Assembly: GCF_014696875.1 (NCBI RefSeq)
Contig: NZ_JACJQV010000111.1
Location: forward strand, 1 to 64,000
Length of the DNA stretch: 64,000 nt
Reading direction: 5' to 3'
Source of the DNA: Microcystis wesenbergii FACHB-1317
GTDB taxonomy: Bacteria > Cyanobacteriota > Cyanobacteriia > Cyanobacteriales > Microcystaceae
Position numbers and translations under genes: made by a program. The notes beneath the pieces are model-generated. The model did no database searches. It saw only the letters and a program-made list of their open reading frames with translations, and was not told where the DNA came from. Shown piece after piece: positions 1 to 7,267 of this stretch; position 1 is the stretch's first letter, and each line of letters opens with the position of its first letter.

Positions 1-111
1 GTTTTGAAAAATTCGTCATCAGGGCAAACTCCCTATTGTGAGGGGAATAAGTTGTCTAGATTCTATCTATAATAGCATTTTTTTCTGACTTTTCTCAACG
101 TTCAACACTTC

Positions 112-272
112 TGGATGGAACCCTTATTTGTATAGAAAGGCATTTAGCGATTTTTGTCAATTGTTTTTGATCTAGAGCGAACTAATCAATTAAGTCTTTT
201 GCCAGATAAGGATTTAGTCAATTTATGCCCCCTGATCGAATCATACCAAGTAACGAAGAACCAAAAATTTAG
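112..272 (+). pseudogene. Decayed copy of the 55.5-56.5 kb gene-pair junction
   Basis: This stretch matches about 56012-56168 almost base for base. It carries the last ~22 codons of the gene that is intact at 55531-56082 (stop at 183-185), the same 39-nt spacer, and then the start of the gene intact at 56122-56487. The second reading frame (ATG at 225) follows its parent for about 13 codons and stops at 270-272. Small indels, such as extra bases near 128-131, break the upstream frame. It is a leftover of a duplication or of an ancestral copy, not a functional gene. The remaining 1-111 and 273-349 hold no recognisable gene. Confidence 0.8.
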
Positions 273-349
273 GTCAGGGGAGTTGGTTGGGTTGGTTTTA
301 TGTTAAAATCGGGTCAGGTGTGTCTTAATTAATAAAACTTAACAAGACA

Positions 350-589
350 ATGAATACTTCGACCACTTTTCAAGAAATCGCCGCCGAAATTCAATTATTT
401 GATAATTTTGAACAAAAAGAACAATTTATTTTTGTAGTGGGTGCTTTGGTTTCTCGTATCATCAGTCTTCATAAAGCCGCAGAAGTCATAGAAATGGCTC
501 CAGAAATATTCTTGAAAATTTTAGAATTAATCGGAATCGATTTTTCTTATCTTATTAGGGAAGACATAGATAGAGAAAAAAATTGTTAA
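350..589 (+). CDS. UPF0175-like small protein, probable orphan antitoxin
   Basis: A 79-residue protein. Residues ~36-68 (HKAAEVIEMAPEIF, then LELIGIDFSYL) have the pattern of UPF0175 proteins, which are predicted antitoxins or DNA-binding partners of DUF3368 PIN-type toxins. The family pattern is a helix with a KAAEL-like stretch followed by 'FLELLGERGI'. Five bases downstream a DUF3368-like start codon and N-terminus follow but end after 23 residues, so the toxin is gone. The family call rests on short motifs and is moderately sure. A function without the toxin is unknown. Confidence 0.55.
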   Translation: MNTSTTFQEIAAEIQLFDNFEQKEQFIFVVGALVSRIISLHKAAEVIEMAPEIFLKILELIGIDFSYLIREDIDREKNC

Positions 590-594
590 TCTCT

Positions 595-666
595 ATGAAA
601 ATTGTTTTTAATTCTTCTCCTTTACTCTCTACCAGTAAAAAAAAGGCAGGAAACGAAAAATTATAA
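595..666 (+). pseudogene. N-terminal stub of a DUF3368/PIN-type toxin
   Basis: The reading frame starts 5 nt after the UPF0175-like gene with MKIVFNSSPLL, the typical beginning of DUF3368 PIN-domain toxins (family pattern xIVxNSSPLIxL, with the first catalytic-region residues). After this it reads STSKKKAGNEKL and stops, so the remainder of the ~150-residue toxin is missing. The gene order (antitoxin then toxin, minimal spacing) supports the call. It is interpreted as a module truncated when the downstream ATPase-HNH pair became its neighbour. Confidence 0.5.
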
Positions 667-676
667 ATAACTGAAA

Positions 677-1819
677 ATGCTTCAAGAAATCCATCTTAAA
701 AATGTTAGCCCTGCCTCAGAGATTGATCTAGACTGTGCCTCTCGACTTAATATATTAACAGGAGACAACGGCCTCGGTAAAACTTTTTTGCTGGATATTA
801 TTTGGTGGTGTATTAACAATAAACAAGGACAAAACCCTGTTAGTAGTTATCACAAAAGAAATCGAACAATAGAAATAGAACCTCATATTTCAGACAGAAA
901 CAATAGTTTAAATATTTATTGTCGTGTTGATGGTGGCTTTTCTATCTATGTACCCTACAAAGAAAAAGCTTTTAAACTTTCTTCAACAGAAGTTTGGTAT
1001 GGTCGAAAAGTCAAAAATAAAATTATTTCCTATGGTTTGCTTGAAGATTGGATTAAGTGGCAAAATCAACCCAACCAATCAAATATTAAATTATTAGCTG
1101 AAATTATTCAAAAACTTTCTGCAAAAAATGAGCAGATAAAAATTGGTGAACCCACACGAATGTCTTTAGATGATATTCGAGGTATTCCAACGATAGAACT
1201 TCCTTATGAAACAATTCCTGTTACTGAAGCATCGGCGGGAATTCAACGGATTCTAAGCCTAGCTTATATGTTAGTTTGGATGCAGTCAGAAAATTTAATT
1301 ACTGCTCAACTATTTGGAAGAAGTCCAGCCCGTCAACTGATTTTTTTAATGGATGAAACCGAAGCGCATTTACACCCTCGTTGGCAACGATCAATCCTAC
1401 CCGCAATTTTGACTGTCTTAAAAGAATTAGAACTGATTATTGATATTCAACTCTTTATTACTACCCATTCTCCCCTGGTTTTGGCTTCAGTTGAACCCTT
1501 ATTTGATCAAGAAAAAGATAAATTATTTCTATTTGAACTTAATGACAATCAAGTAACCTTAAATGAAATTACCTGGGCAAAACAAGGTGATGTGATTGGT
1601 TGGTTAACTTCAGAGGTTTTTGGACTTAAACAAGCCCGTTCTCAAGAAGCAGAACAAGCAATAGAAGCCGCCCAAGCTTGGATGAGAAAAGACGATATGA
1701 ACCAATTTCCAGAAAACTTAAGAACCAAAGAAAAAATTCATCAACAATTACTTAAACTCTTACCGGGTCATGATCCCTTTTTCCCCCGTTGGATAGTGAG
1801 AATGGAGGCTGATGATTAA
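677..1819 (+). CDS. AAA/ABC-type ATPase of a Septu-like (PtuA) defence pair
   Basis: A 380-residue SMC/RecF/OLD-type ATPase. The Walker A is GDNGLGKT (residues ~29-36). A signature-like ASAGIQRIL lies near residue 187, the Walker B is LIFLMDETEAHLHP near 224 (catalytic Glu present), and the H-loop is FITTHSPLVLAS near 261. Single compact ATPases of this type encoded directly before an HNH nuclease are the layout of Septu (PtuA-PtuB) anti-phage systems and of retron effector pairs. Its stop codon TAA is followed immediately by the ATG of the HNH gene, so translation is coupled. No reverse transcriptase is present, which argues against a retron. Family membership as an ATPase is near certain; the Septu label is an inference. 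Confidence 0.75.
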   Translation: MLQEIHLKNVSPASEIDLDCASRLNILTGDNGLGKTFLLDIIWWCINNKQGQNPVSSYHKRNRTIEIEPHISDRNNSLNIYCRVDGGFSIYVPYKEKAFKLSSTEVWYGRKVKNKIISYGLLEDWIKWQNQPNQSNIKLLAEIIQKLSAKNEQIKIGEPTRMSLDDIRGIPTIELPYETIPVTEASAGIQRILSLAYMLVWMQSENLITAQLFGRSPARQLIFLMDETEAHLHPRWQRSILPAILTVLKELELIIDIQLFITTHSPLVLASVEPLFDQEKDKLFLFELNDNQVTLNEITWAKQGDVIGWLTSEVFGLKQARSQEAEQAIEAAQAWMRKDDMNQFPENLRTKEKIHQQLLKLLPGHDPFFPRWIVRMEADD

Positions 1820-2392
1820 ATGCAGAAATTTATTCCGATTCCTGAACCCACCGAGTTTGATCAAAAATGTCGTCAAAAAGGAAATACTTGGTTAGCCGAA
1901 AATCCTGCTGCAAAACGCCCCAGAGATTACTGGTCTCCTTTTAGGGCAGATTTAGCAAAAGGATTTAATAACTTATGTGGCTATTCCGTTATGTATGACC
2001 CTACCGCCACTGTTGATCACTTTTTATCTTTTCATAATTACCGTCATTTAAGCTATGAATGGTCTAATTATCGCTATGTAGCAAATTGGATTAATAGTAG
2101 CAAACAAAACCTAGATGATCGCTTACTTGATCCCTTTGAAGTCGAAGATAATTGGTTTGAAATTTTGTTACCATCGTTACAATTAGTGTTAACCGATAGC
2201 GTCCCTGATAATCAACGCCAAAAAGCTGAATTTACTCTGCAACGTCTAGGCTTAAATTACGATGAAAGAATACTACGCCAACGGGAAGAATGGTTAAGAA
2301 TGTATGAACAAGGTGAAATCACCCTAGAGGGATTAGCAAAAAAAGCTCCTCTCATTGCCCGTGCTATTGAAAAGCAACAGAAAATCTCTTAA
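1820..2392 (+). CDS. HNH-type nuclease partner (PtuB-like), divergent zinc site
   Basis: A 190-residue protein starting on the base after the ATPase stop codon. The centre (residues ~51-96) follows the HNH pattern of PtuB/TIGR02646 proteins: LCGYS, then VDHFLS with the His-Asp catalytic pair, then YEWSNYRYV and NWINSSKQ. In typical members the first and last of these segments carry CxxC zinc ligands. Here only one Cys remains in the first and the second reads NSS, so the zinc knuckle appears lost or changed while the His and Asn positions persist. Likely role: DNA or RNA cleavage triggered by the ATPase. It could be an inactive or structurally variant nuclease. Confidence 0.65.
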   Translation: MQKFIPIPEPTEFDQKCRQKGNTWLAENPAAKRPRDYWSPFRADLAKGFNNLCGYSVMYDPTATVDHFLSFHNYRHLSYEWSNYRYVANWINSSKQNLDDRLLDPFEVEDNWFEILLPSLQLVLTDSVPDNQRQKAEFTLQRLGLNYDERILRQREEWLRMYEQGEITLEGLAKKAPLIARAIEKQQKIS

Positions 2393-2452
2393 ATCCTAGA
2401 CAAAGAGAAACACATTAGTATTTCGGCATCTAGTCGGGTATTGGCTGTACCA

Positions 2453-3412
2453 TTATTTAATATCAATTTGCTGTAATTCTGGTAAATTTTTTTTAAATAA
2501 AAGCCTAAATCTTTTTATACATATTATTTTAAACATCAATTTTAAAGCATCCCAATTAATTGCATCATAGCGGATCAATTCTAGGACAATTTTTATGTTT
2601 AATTTTTTAATATAAATCAAAAGCCAATGCAGGCAAATATAACCTTCTATAACTGACAATTCTGGTAACTTTTCCCGATGTTTAGGATGTACCATATCAT
2701 AAATTTTTTGTTTGATTAAAATATTTTTTTTGTATCGCTCTTTTATTGATATATTTCTATTGCAACATCCCGACCATACTCTTTTAAAACATAGACACTT
2801 ACCGACAAATACAGCATCGCCGTACTTGACAATTTCTATCCATGAGTTAATATCATCATAATTACCGTCAAAGTCTTTATCCCAGCCTCCCGATCGCAAA
2901 AATGCTTTTTTTTGAAAAGCAACTTGAACAGGTGTTCCCAAAGGACAGATATCCAAAAGCATACCGTAGTGTATGTCTTCTTGCCGAATACAAAGAGCTA
3001 AATTATTAAATTGAACTTGATGTTTATCATCGATAATGTTGCCTATTATATCAATTTTTTTTGCCTGACAAGAGCAAATAACAGCATCAGGAAAATAAAC
3101 GAGAGATTTGCCGATAATTTCGATACATTCAGGCATAATATAATCATCATCATCAATCAGCTTAATCCATTCTCCTTTGGCAATTTTGACTCCAATATTA
3201 ACACTTTCTGAATGTCCTAAATTTATCGAGTTGCGATGATATATAACTCGATCACCTAACTGCTTGATATATTCTTCAGTTTGATCAGAAGAAGCATCAT
3301 CTACAACAATAATTTCACAGTTTATAGTTTGATTGATTGCCGATTCTAATGACCATTTTAAAAATGGTAAGCGATTATATGTTGTTATAACAATACTGAA
3401 TTTCATGAGCAT
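2453..3412 (-). CDS. Family 2 glycosyltransferase
   Basis: 319 residues with a GT-A fold. The nucleotide-binding N-terminus is FSIVITTYNRLPFLKWSL, followed by IIVVDDASSD (residues ~35-44) and the metal-binding acidic stretch KLIDDDDY near 85-92. It would transfer a sugar from a nucleotide-sugar onto a surface or exopolysaccharide acceptor. The acceptor and sugar cannot be read from sequence. It lies 17 bp downstream of the O-antigen polymerase gene on the same strand, so the two probably form a polysaccharide operon. An alternative start two codons in (MKFSIV) is equally possible; no clear ribosome site separates them. Confidence 0.88.
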   Translation of the reverse strand: MLMKFSIVITTYNRLPFLKWSLESAINQTINCEIIVVDDASSDQTEEYIKQLGDRVIYHRNSINLGHSESVNIGVKIAKGEWIKLIDDDDYIMPECIEIIGKSLVYFPDAVICSCQAKKIDIIGNIIDDKHQVQFNNLALCIRQEDIHYGMLLDICPLGTPVQVAFQKKAFLRSGGWDKDFDGNYDDINSWIEIVKYGDAVFVGKCLCFKRVWSGCCNRNISIKERYKKNILIKQKIYDMVHPKHREKLPELSVIEGYICLHWLLIYIKKLNIKIVLELIRYDAINWDALKLMFKIICIKRFRLLFKKNLPELQQIDIK

Positions 3413-3429
3413 TTACAAGAATATTTAGT

Positions 3430-4713
3430 TTAGGTAAAATATTTTCTTTTTTTATTATTTGTTAAGCCATGAATCGCTGACAAAATCGACCAGGATATAA
3501 GATTGACTCTTTCATCAAAAATAGTAACATCAAAGACATGAAATAATATACAAGCAAAAAAAGCTGTTAAATAAGTAAATATAATCAATTTTTCTTCTGA
3601 GTTATCCAGATTTATTTTGGTTAAAAGTATAATCCCTTTTGCCAATATCCAGCCAACTAAAAAATAGAAAAAAACTGTCCAGGGAATCCCCACTTCAGAC
3701 AGAAGCATCAGTGTTAAGTTGTGTGAATGTCCTATTACTATCTGAGATTGAGGCTGATAGAGATGTTTAAAACTTCCTAAACCCCATCCTTTCCAAGGTG
3801 ACTTAAGGGCTAAATGCCAGGAGAATTTCCACAGAGTTATTCGGAGAGTTTCTACATCTCGATTAGGATAAAATTGATCGTTTATTCGAGCCCAAATAAA
3901 CATTGGAACAATTAATCTAAACCAATCTCTTACTGGAGGATTGCCAAAAGCAGCGATAATAATCGCCCCGCTCACGATTGCTACTGTTAGCAAAATCCAT
4001 CGCCAGCCTAAATAAATAGCAAAAGCAAGACAAGTTACTAATGTAGTCATCCAACCATTACGAGAATGAGTTAAAATTAGAGCAATAAATGTTAGGGAAT
4101 TGATGACCAAAAGCAGACTAAGATAAAAAATTTTTTTATCAGTATTCGATTTTCTTAACTCTAGAATTATTAAGCCCAGTCCCAACACCCAAATAATAGT
4201 TAGAAAACTTGCTAGAAAATTAGCATGATAAAATAAAGATGACATCCTACCAGAAGGATTGCCCATTGCTCTTAAATACCATCCAGGGATCAATATATTT
4301 TGTATTTCTCCTTGTAATCCCCACCAAATTTGTCCAAAGCCTAACACGGTTATAGGAACTGAACCAAAGTATATTATCCTTGCTAATTGTTCTAATGTAC
4401 TCACTGAGTAAAGTAGTTGGCTGAGTCCAGCAAAAATAATGAAGTAAGGGAAAAAATTTATCAATCCAGAGATGGCAGAAACCCGATCAAAGGCAAAAAG
4501 GCTGGTCATTATTAATGAGCCACCTAAGATAGCAAATCCCCAATTAATATATTGAGAAATAATGACTCTATATTTTAATCTAAAAATTATTATAATCGCT
4601 GTACAAATAACTAACATTCCCCATAAGGGGTTGATAGGCAACAGCAAAAAACTAATTTGAGTTAAATACCAAGGAATGTTTAGCTTCAGATCGGGATGTT
4701 TTGTTAAAAACAT
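3430..4713 (-). CDS. O-antigen ligase/polymerase (Wzy_C family)
   Basis: A 427-residue integral membrane protein with about ten hydrophobic segments. A large loop follows the mid-protein helices and carries GLGSFKHLYQ and then GHSHNLTLMLLSEVGIP near residues 317-349, the hallmark of the Wzy_C/O-antigen ligase family. Such proteins polymerise or ligate lipid-linked oligosaccharides on the periplasmic side. It is first in a two-gene minus-strand unit with the GT2 gene. Polymerase and ligase cannot be told apart from sequence. Confidence 0.85.
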   Translation of the reverse strand: MFLTKHPDLKLNIPWYLTQISFLLLPINPLWGMLVICTAIIIIFRLKYRVIISQYINWGFAILGGSLIMTSLFAFDRVSAISGLINFFPYFIIFAGLSQLLYSVSTLEQLARIIYFGSVPITVLGFGQIWWGLQGEIQNILIPGWYLRAMGNPSGRMSSLFYHANFLASFLTIIWVLGLGLIILELRKSNTDKKIFYLSLLLVINSLTFIALILTHSRNGWMTTLVTCLAFAIYLGWRWILLTVAIVSGAIIIAAFGNPPVRDWFRLIVPMFIWARINDQFYPNRDVETLRITLWKFSWHLALKSPWKGWGLGSFKHLYQPQSQIVIGHSHNLTLMLLSEVGIPWTVFFYFLVGWILAKGIILLTKINLDNSEEKLIIFTYLTAFFACILFHVFDVTIFDERVNLISWSILSAIHGLTNNKKRKYFT

Positions 4714-5171
4714 AATGTGTCATCTATTACTTAAATAACTTGCATTGACTCAATATTTCAAGATGCTATCCTTAGAGTATATCAACTCATCATGGTGTTG
4801 CCATGCTGTTAAGCTTTTCGACGTTTAAGTTGATCGAGTAATCGATGTCAGCCAAAGGCTTCAAGCATCGACAATCTAAATTTAAATGCGTCTGAGCTTA
4901 CTGCTGGAATATACACCGTTCGCCGTCCCCAAAACCTCCCCAACTATTTAACCCGCAGTGCTGGTTAAGCTTAAAAACTATCAAATCATCAATTAATGGT
5001 TTCCATCATCCTAAGACCGTTTTTTTCTACCGTCAATAGGATATAAAATATGCTTATTTTTTTTTTTTTTTTTTCATCAGGTTTATTCATGAATCAGAGA
5101 AAATCAAATTAAATTCGGTGCGGTTAAACCTTGATTTCTCCTACCAGCCACCTGATTAACTTGACTCAGAG

Positions 5172-5210
5172 TCGAGAAAACGGGTTTCTTTAAGAAACCC
5201 GTTTTCTCGA
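5172..5210. repeat. Long inverted repeat (hairpin)
   Basis: TCGAGAAAACGGGTTTCTT is followed, after one central T, by its exact reverse complement, giving a 19-bp stem. The sequence is self-complementary with practically no loop, like dispersed palindromes in Microcystis-type genomes. It has no T-tract, so a terminator role is not evident. Confidence 0.85.
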
Positions 5211-5442
5211 TCCTATAGTCACATATTTCTTAACATAAAATTTGACAAAAAGAGAAAAGTATTAATTCCAGCAATTCTTTATAATTCTCTAGATGACTGG
5301 GAAAACCCGAACCCTAGAGTGATAGAGAAAAGAATTGAGGAATTCAAAAGGCGAACTCGGAGTGAATTGATGAAGTGCGATCGCTTTTCTGATCGGGTGC
5401 GATCGCCGATCTTGTAGGTTGGGTTGAGGCACGAAACCCAAC

Positions 5443-5517
5443 ATGATCAACTATTAATTTATTTGGTTGGTGTTGGGTTGCACTTTGTTTAACTACATTT
5501 TGGCAATAAAGAGGCGA
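5443..5517 (+). repeat. Left 75-bp direct repeat flanking HicBA
   Basis: Identical to 6114-6188 at 74 of 75 positions (one C/T difference at the ninth base). It begins ATGATCAACTATTAATTTAT and ends TTGGCAATAAAGAGGCGA. Together the copies bracket the HicB/HicA gene pair. Confidence 0.92.
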
Positions 5518-5632
5518 TTAGGGTTGATAAACGGCGAACGCTAATCTTGTAAGCTTTAAAAAGTGCTATATAAAAAACTAAACAAACTATAATTAAAATT
5601 ACTGCAAAAATTTAGAGAGTAAAGAAGGAAAT

Positions 5633-5842
5633 ATGACAGAAATAGTTTTTTTAGTGGAAGATGCACCGGAAGGGGGATATACAGCAAGGGCATTAGGCGA
5701 GTCTATTTTTACCGAAGCCGATGATTTACAATCTTTACGAGAAATGGTAAAAGATGCCGTTAATTGTCATTATGATGATAGGGAAAATCGCCCTAAAATT
5801 ATTCGTTTACATATTGTTAGGGATGAGGTATTTGCGGTATGA
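5633..5842 (+). CDS. HicB-like antitoxin
   Basis: 69 residues. The fold-defining EIVFLVEDAPEGGYTARALG and the acidic, helix-forming DDLQSLREMVKDAVNCHY match the small HicB-type partners found next to HicA in cyanobacteria. These proteins are sometimes mislabelled as 2-oxoisovalerate dehydrogenase subunits. The C-terminal DNA-binding extension seen in longer HicB proteins is absent. AAGGA lies just upstream of the ATG (GAAGGAAAT-ATG). The stop overlaps the hicA start by 4 nt (ATGA), so the pair is translationally coupled, antitoxin first. Confidence 0.82.
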   Translation: MTEIVFLVEDAPEGGYTARALGESIFTEADDLQSLREMVKDAVNCHYDDRENRPKIIRLHIVRDEVFAV

Positions 5843-6078
5843 AGCTACCCAGAGATTTATCCAGTGATGACTTAATCAAAAAATTGTCTGAGTTAGGTTA
5901 TGAAGTGAGTCGTCAAACGGGTAGCCATATTAGACTAACTACTTCTGAAAATGGTACACATCAGATTACTATTCCTGCTCATAATCCTGTCAAAATAGGC
6001 ACTTTAAATAATATTTTGCGTGATGTCGCTCTACATTTTAATTTAACTAAAGATGAACTATTGAAAAGACTGTTTTAA
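5839..6078 (+). CDS. hicA: HicA family mRNA interferase toxin
   Basis: 79 residues with the double-stranded RNA-binding fold of HicA (YcfA). The sequence DDLIKKLSELGYEVSRQTGSHIRL contains the conserved GSH segment with the catalytic His, followed by ITIPAHNPVKIGTLNNILRDV. HicA cleaves mRNA and is neutralised by its HicB partner. It overlaps the upstream hicB-like gene by four bases. The whole module sits between 75-bp direct repeats, suggesting mobility or duplication as a unit. The length is normal for the family. Confidence 0.9.
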   Translation: MKLPRDLSSDDLIKKLSELGYEVSRQTGSHIRLTTSENGTHQITIPAHNPVKIGTLNNILRDVALHFNLTKDELLKRLF

Positions 6079-6113
6079 AATGGCGATAACCTTTAGATTG
6101 AGTGCGATCCAAG

Positions 6114-6188
6114 ATGATCAATTATTAATTTATTTGGTTGGTGTTGGGTTGCACTTTGTTTAACTACATTTTGGCAATAAAGAGGCGA
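6114..6188 (+). repeat. Right 75-bp direct repeat flanking HicBA
   Basis: Second copy of the repeat at 5443-5517 with a single mismatch, in the same orientation, beginning 35 bp after the hicA stop codon. Confidence 0.92.
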
Positions 6189-6212
6189 ACGCTTTTATTT
6201 TAATAATCTTTC

Positions 6213-6502
6213 CTATTTTTCATGACTTCCTATCCACCCCCAAATATAATCTTCACCATCTTTAAAAGCTAAAGATCTATAATTAATACCAAATCTTGCC
6301 GATCAAAATTCTCCAACTTTTTTAAAAGACAAAGAAGGATGGTTTAAGTCACTTTTTAAAAGCTCAAAATTCCTTCTTGCTAAAATTTGATTTGTTTTTC
6401 CCATTGTTGATCGTCTAACTTATTGATCCAATTTCTTAAATACAAAAATTCATCAGAAGTAAGGCTTTCAATTTCCGATTGAGTTAATTATAACTTTGTC
6501 AT
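6213..6502 (-). pseudogene. Dead TA pair: antitoxin fused to a ParE/RelE-type toxin remnant
   Basis: Read on the minus strand, an ATG at 6502 begins MTKL-stop-LTQSEIESLTSDEF, followed by YLRNWINKLDDQQWEKQI and then a stop. This is the pattern of small cyanobacterial antitoxins that precede ParE/RelE-like toxins. It runs on into LNHPSLSFKKVGEF-stop-SARF and then INYRSLAFKDGEDYIWGWIGSHE, ending at 6213. That is the C-terminal half of such a toxin (family pattern HPSLHFKKV...YRALA...W.WIG.H.EY) with TGA in place of the usual Trp codon. An internal deletion removed the antitoxin end and the toxin start. Confidence 0.7.
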
Positions 6503-6563
6503 CTTACTATCTTTCCACAACAATAGTTCAAATTTGAGTTTTATATTATCATTTTTTCCGTAA

Positions 6564-6815
6564 AAATGGGGAACAGATATACCCGTAGATAGATTGACAA
6601 AAACTATCAAAAATGCTGGAGGTAATCTCTTAGAAAAAGTCGAATTATTTGATCGCTATCAGGGGCAGAATGTGCCGGAAAATCATTGTAGTTTGGCCTT
6701 TAGTTTAGTCTATCGTGCCAGCGATCGAACTTTAACCGATGAAGAGGTGGAACCCTTAATGACAAAAGTGCGAGAAGCTTTAGTTAAACAGTTCCAAGTT
6801 TCTTTAAGAAGTTAA
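6564..6815 (+). pseudogene. 3' fragment of pheT (FDX-ACB domain of PheRS beta)
   Basis: The frame encodes only the C-terminal anticodon-binding (FDX-ACB) domain of phenylalanyl-tRNA synthetase beta: [48 protein letters not shown] and a terminal VSLRS. A full beta subunit is ~800 residues; about 80 remain, and an in-frame stop lies at 6561-6563. A TTG at 6594 could start a 73-residue product, but without an upstream ribosome site this is unlikely to matter. The cell must have an intact pheT elsewhere, so this is a stray 3' end left by rearrangement. Confidence 0.85.
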
Positions 6816-6941
6816 ATTCAGCGATCAGTTAACAGTTATCAGACATCGACCTTATGTTATCTCAAGACTAAAAGTCGGCGTTGCTGAATCAAGATATGAA
6901 TAGTAATTGTGCATCGTATCGACAACGAACACTTATTAGAT

Positions 6942-6981
6942 AGGGTTTGCGGCAAAAAGTTTTTCGTGGGGGTAGGGTGTG
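6942..6981 (-). repeat. MITE right-end fragment, inverted
   Basis: AGGGTTTGCGGCAAAAAG and the next ~20 bases are the reverse complement of the right terminus of the 239-bp element at 27767-28005. The rest of the element is absent. It marks the outer edge of the rearranged region just left of the pirin fragment. Confidence 0.75.
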
Positions 6982-7053
6982 GGCTTCGGCCGTGAGCTTT
7001 TGCGTTCGACAAAAGCTCACGCCGAGGTCCGAACGGTCTTCACCCCGACATTT

Positions 7054-7189
7054 GAGATAAAAAAGAGAAAATCTGATGATTACTATAGGCAAAGCGGAGG
7101 AAAGAGGCGACGCTAACTATGGTTGGTTAGATACCTATCATACTTTTTCTTTTGCCCAATATTATGATCCCCAACAGATTAATTTTAGA
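7054..7189 (+). pseudogene. Pirin gene 5' fragment; left direct repeat of the enediyne block
   Basis: About 136 bp matching 25968-26102 with roughly 95% identity. It includes the upstream leader (GAGATAAAAAAGAG), the ATG (7073-7075 equivalent in the duplicated context) and the first ~38 codons (KAEERGDANYGWLDT, HTFSFAQYYDPQQINF). After AATTTTAG the match ends abruptly, and the frame reads GCLQI and stops. It is in the same orientation as the intact pirin gene 18.9 kb away. The two copies therefore form direct repeats around the complete enediyne-type cassette. Confidence 0.9.
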
Positions 7190-7230
7190 GGGTGTTTGCA
7201 AATTTGAAAAGGACTAATCTAAACAAACGA

Positions 7231-7257
7231 TAAAGGGCGCAAACCTTACGCCCTTTA
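7231..7257 (-). terminator. Hairpin after the E4/UnbV gene
   Basis: TAAAGGGCG at 7231-7239 pairs with CGCCCTTTA at 7249-7257 across a 9-nt loop, 10 bp past the stop codon of the minus-strand gene. There is no strong U-tract on the minus-strand transcript, so it may be a weak or Rho-assisted terminator. Confidence 0.5.
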
Positions 7258-7267
7258 CAGAATGGTC

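Larger units (their letters stand above)
4714..5632. other. Gene-free accessory interval
   Basis: About 920 bp with no supported gene. It contains an 18-T homopolymer (5057-5074), a 39-bp near-perfect inverted repeat (5172-5210), two HIP1-containing GTGCGATCGC stretches near 5377-5407, a short 'TTGTAGGTTGGGTT...AACCCAAC' hairpin repeat (5412-5442) and the left 75-bp direct repeat of the HicBA module (5443-5517). The 4800-4980 part has coding-like texture on the minus strand but is interrupted by stops and could not be assigned. Confidence 0.6.

Noticed and set aside
677-2392. Retron effector pair
   Set aside because: No reverse transcriptase or msr-msd-like region within reach; a Septu-like assignment fits better.
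4800-4980. Remnant of an IS200/IS605-type transposon end
   Set aside because: The minus-strand reading has a coding look, but no convincing match to TnpA or TnpB could be made from sequence alone.
5633-5842. 2-oxoisovalerate dehydrogenase subunit
   Set aside because: This is a frequent misannotation of small HicB-like proteins; 69 residues and coupling to hicA show an antitoxin.
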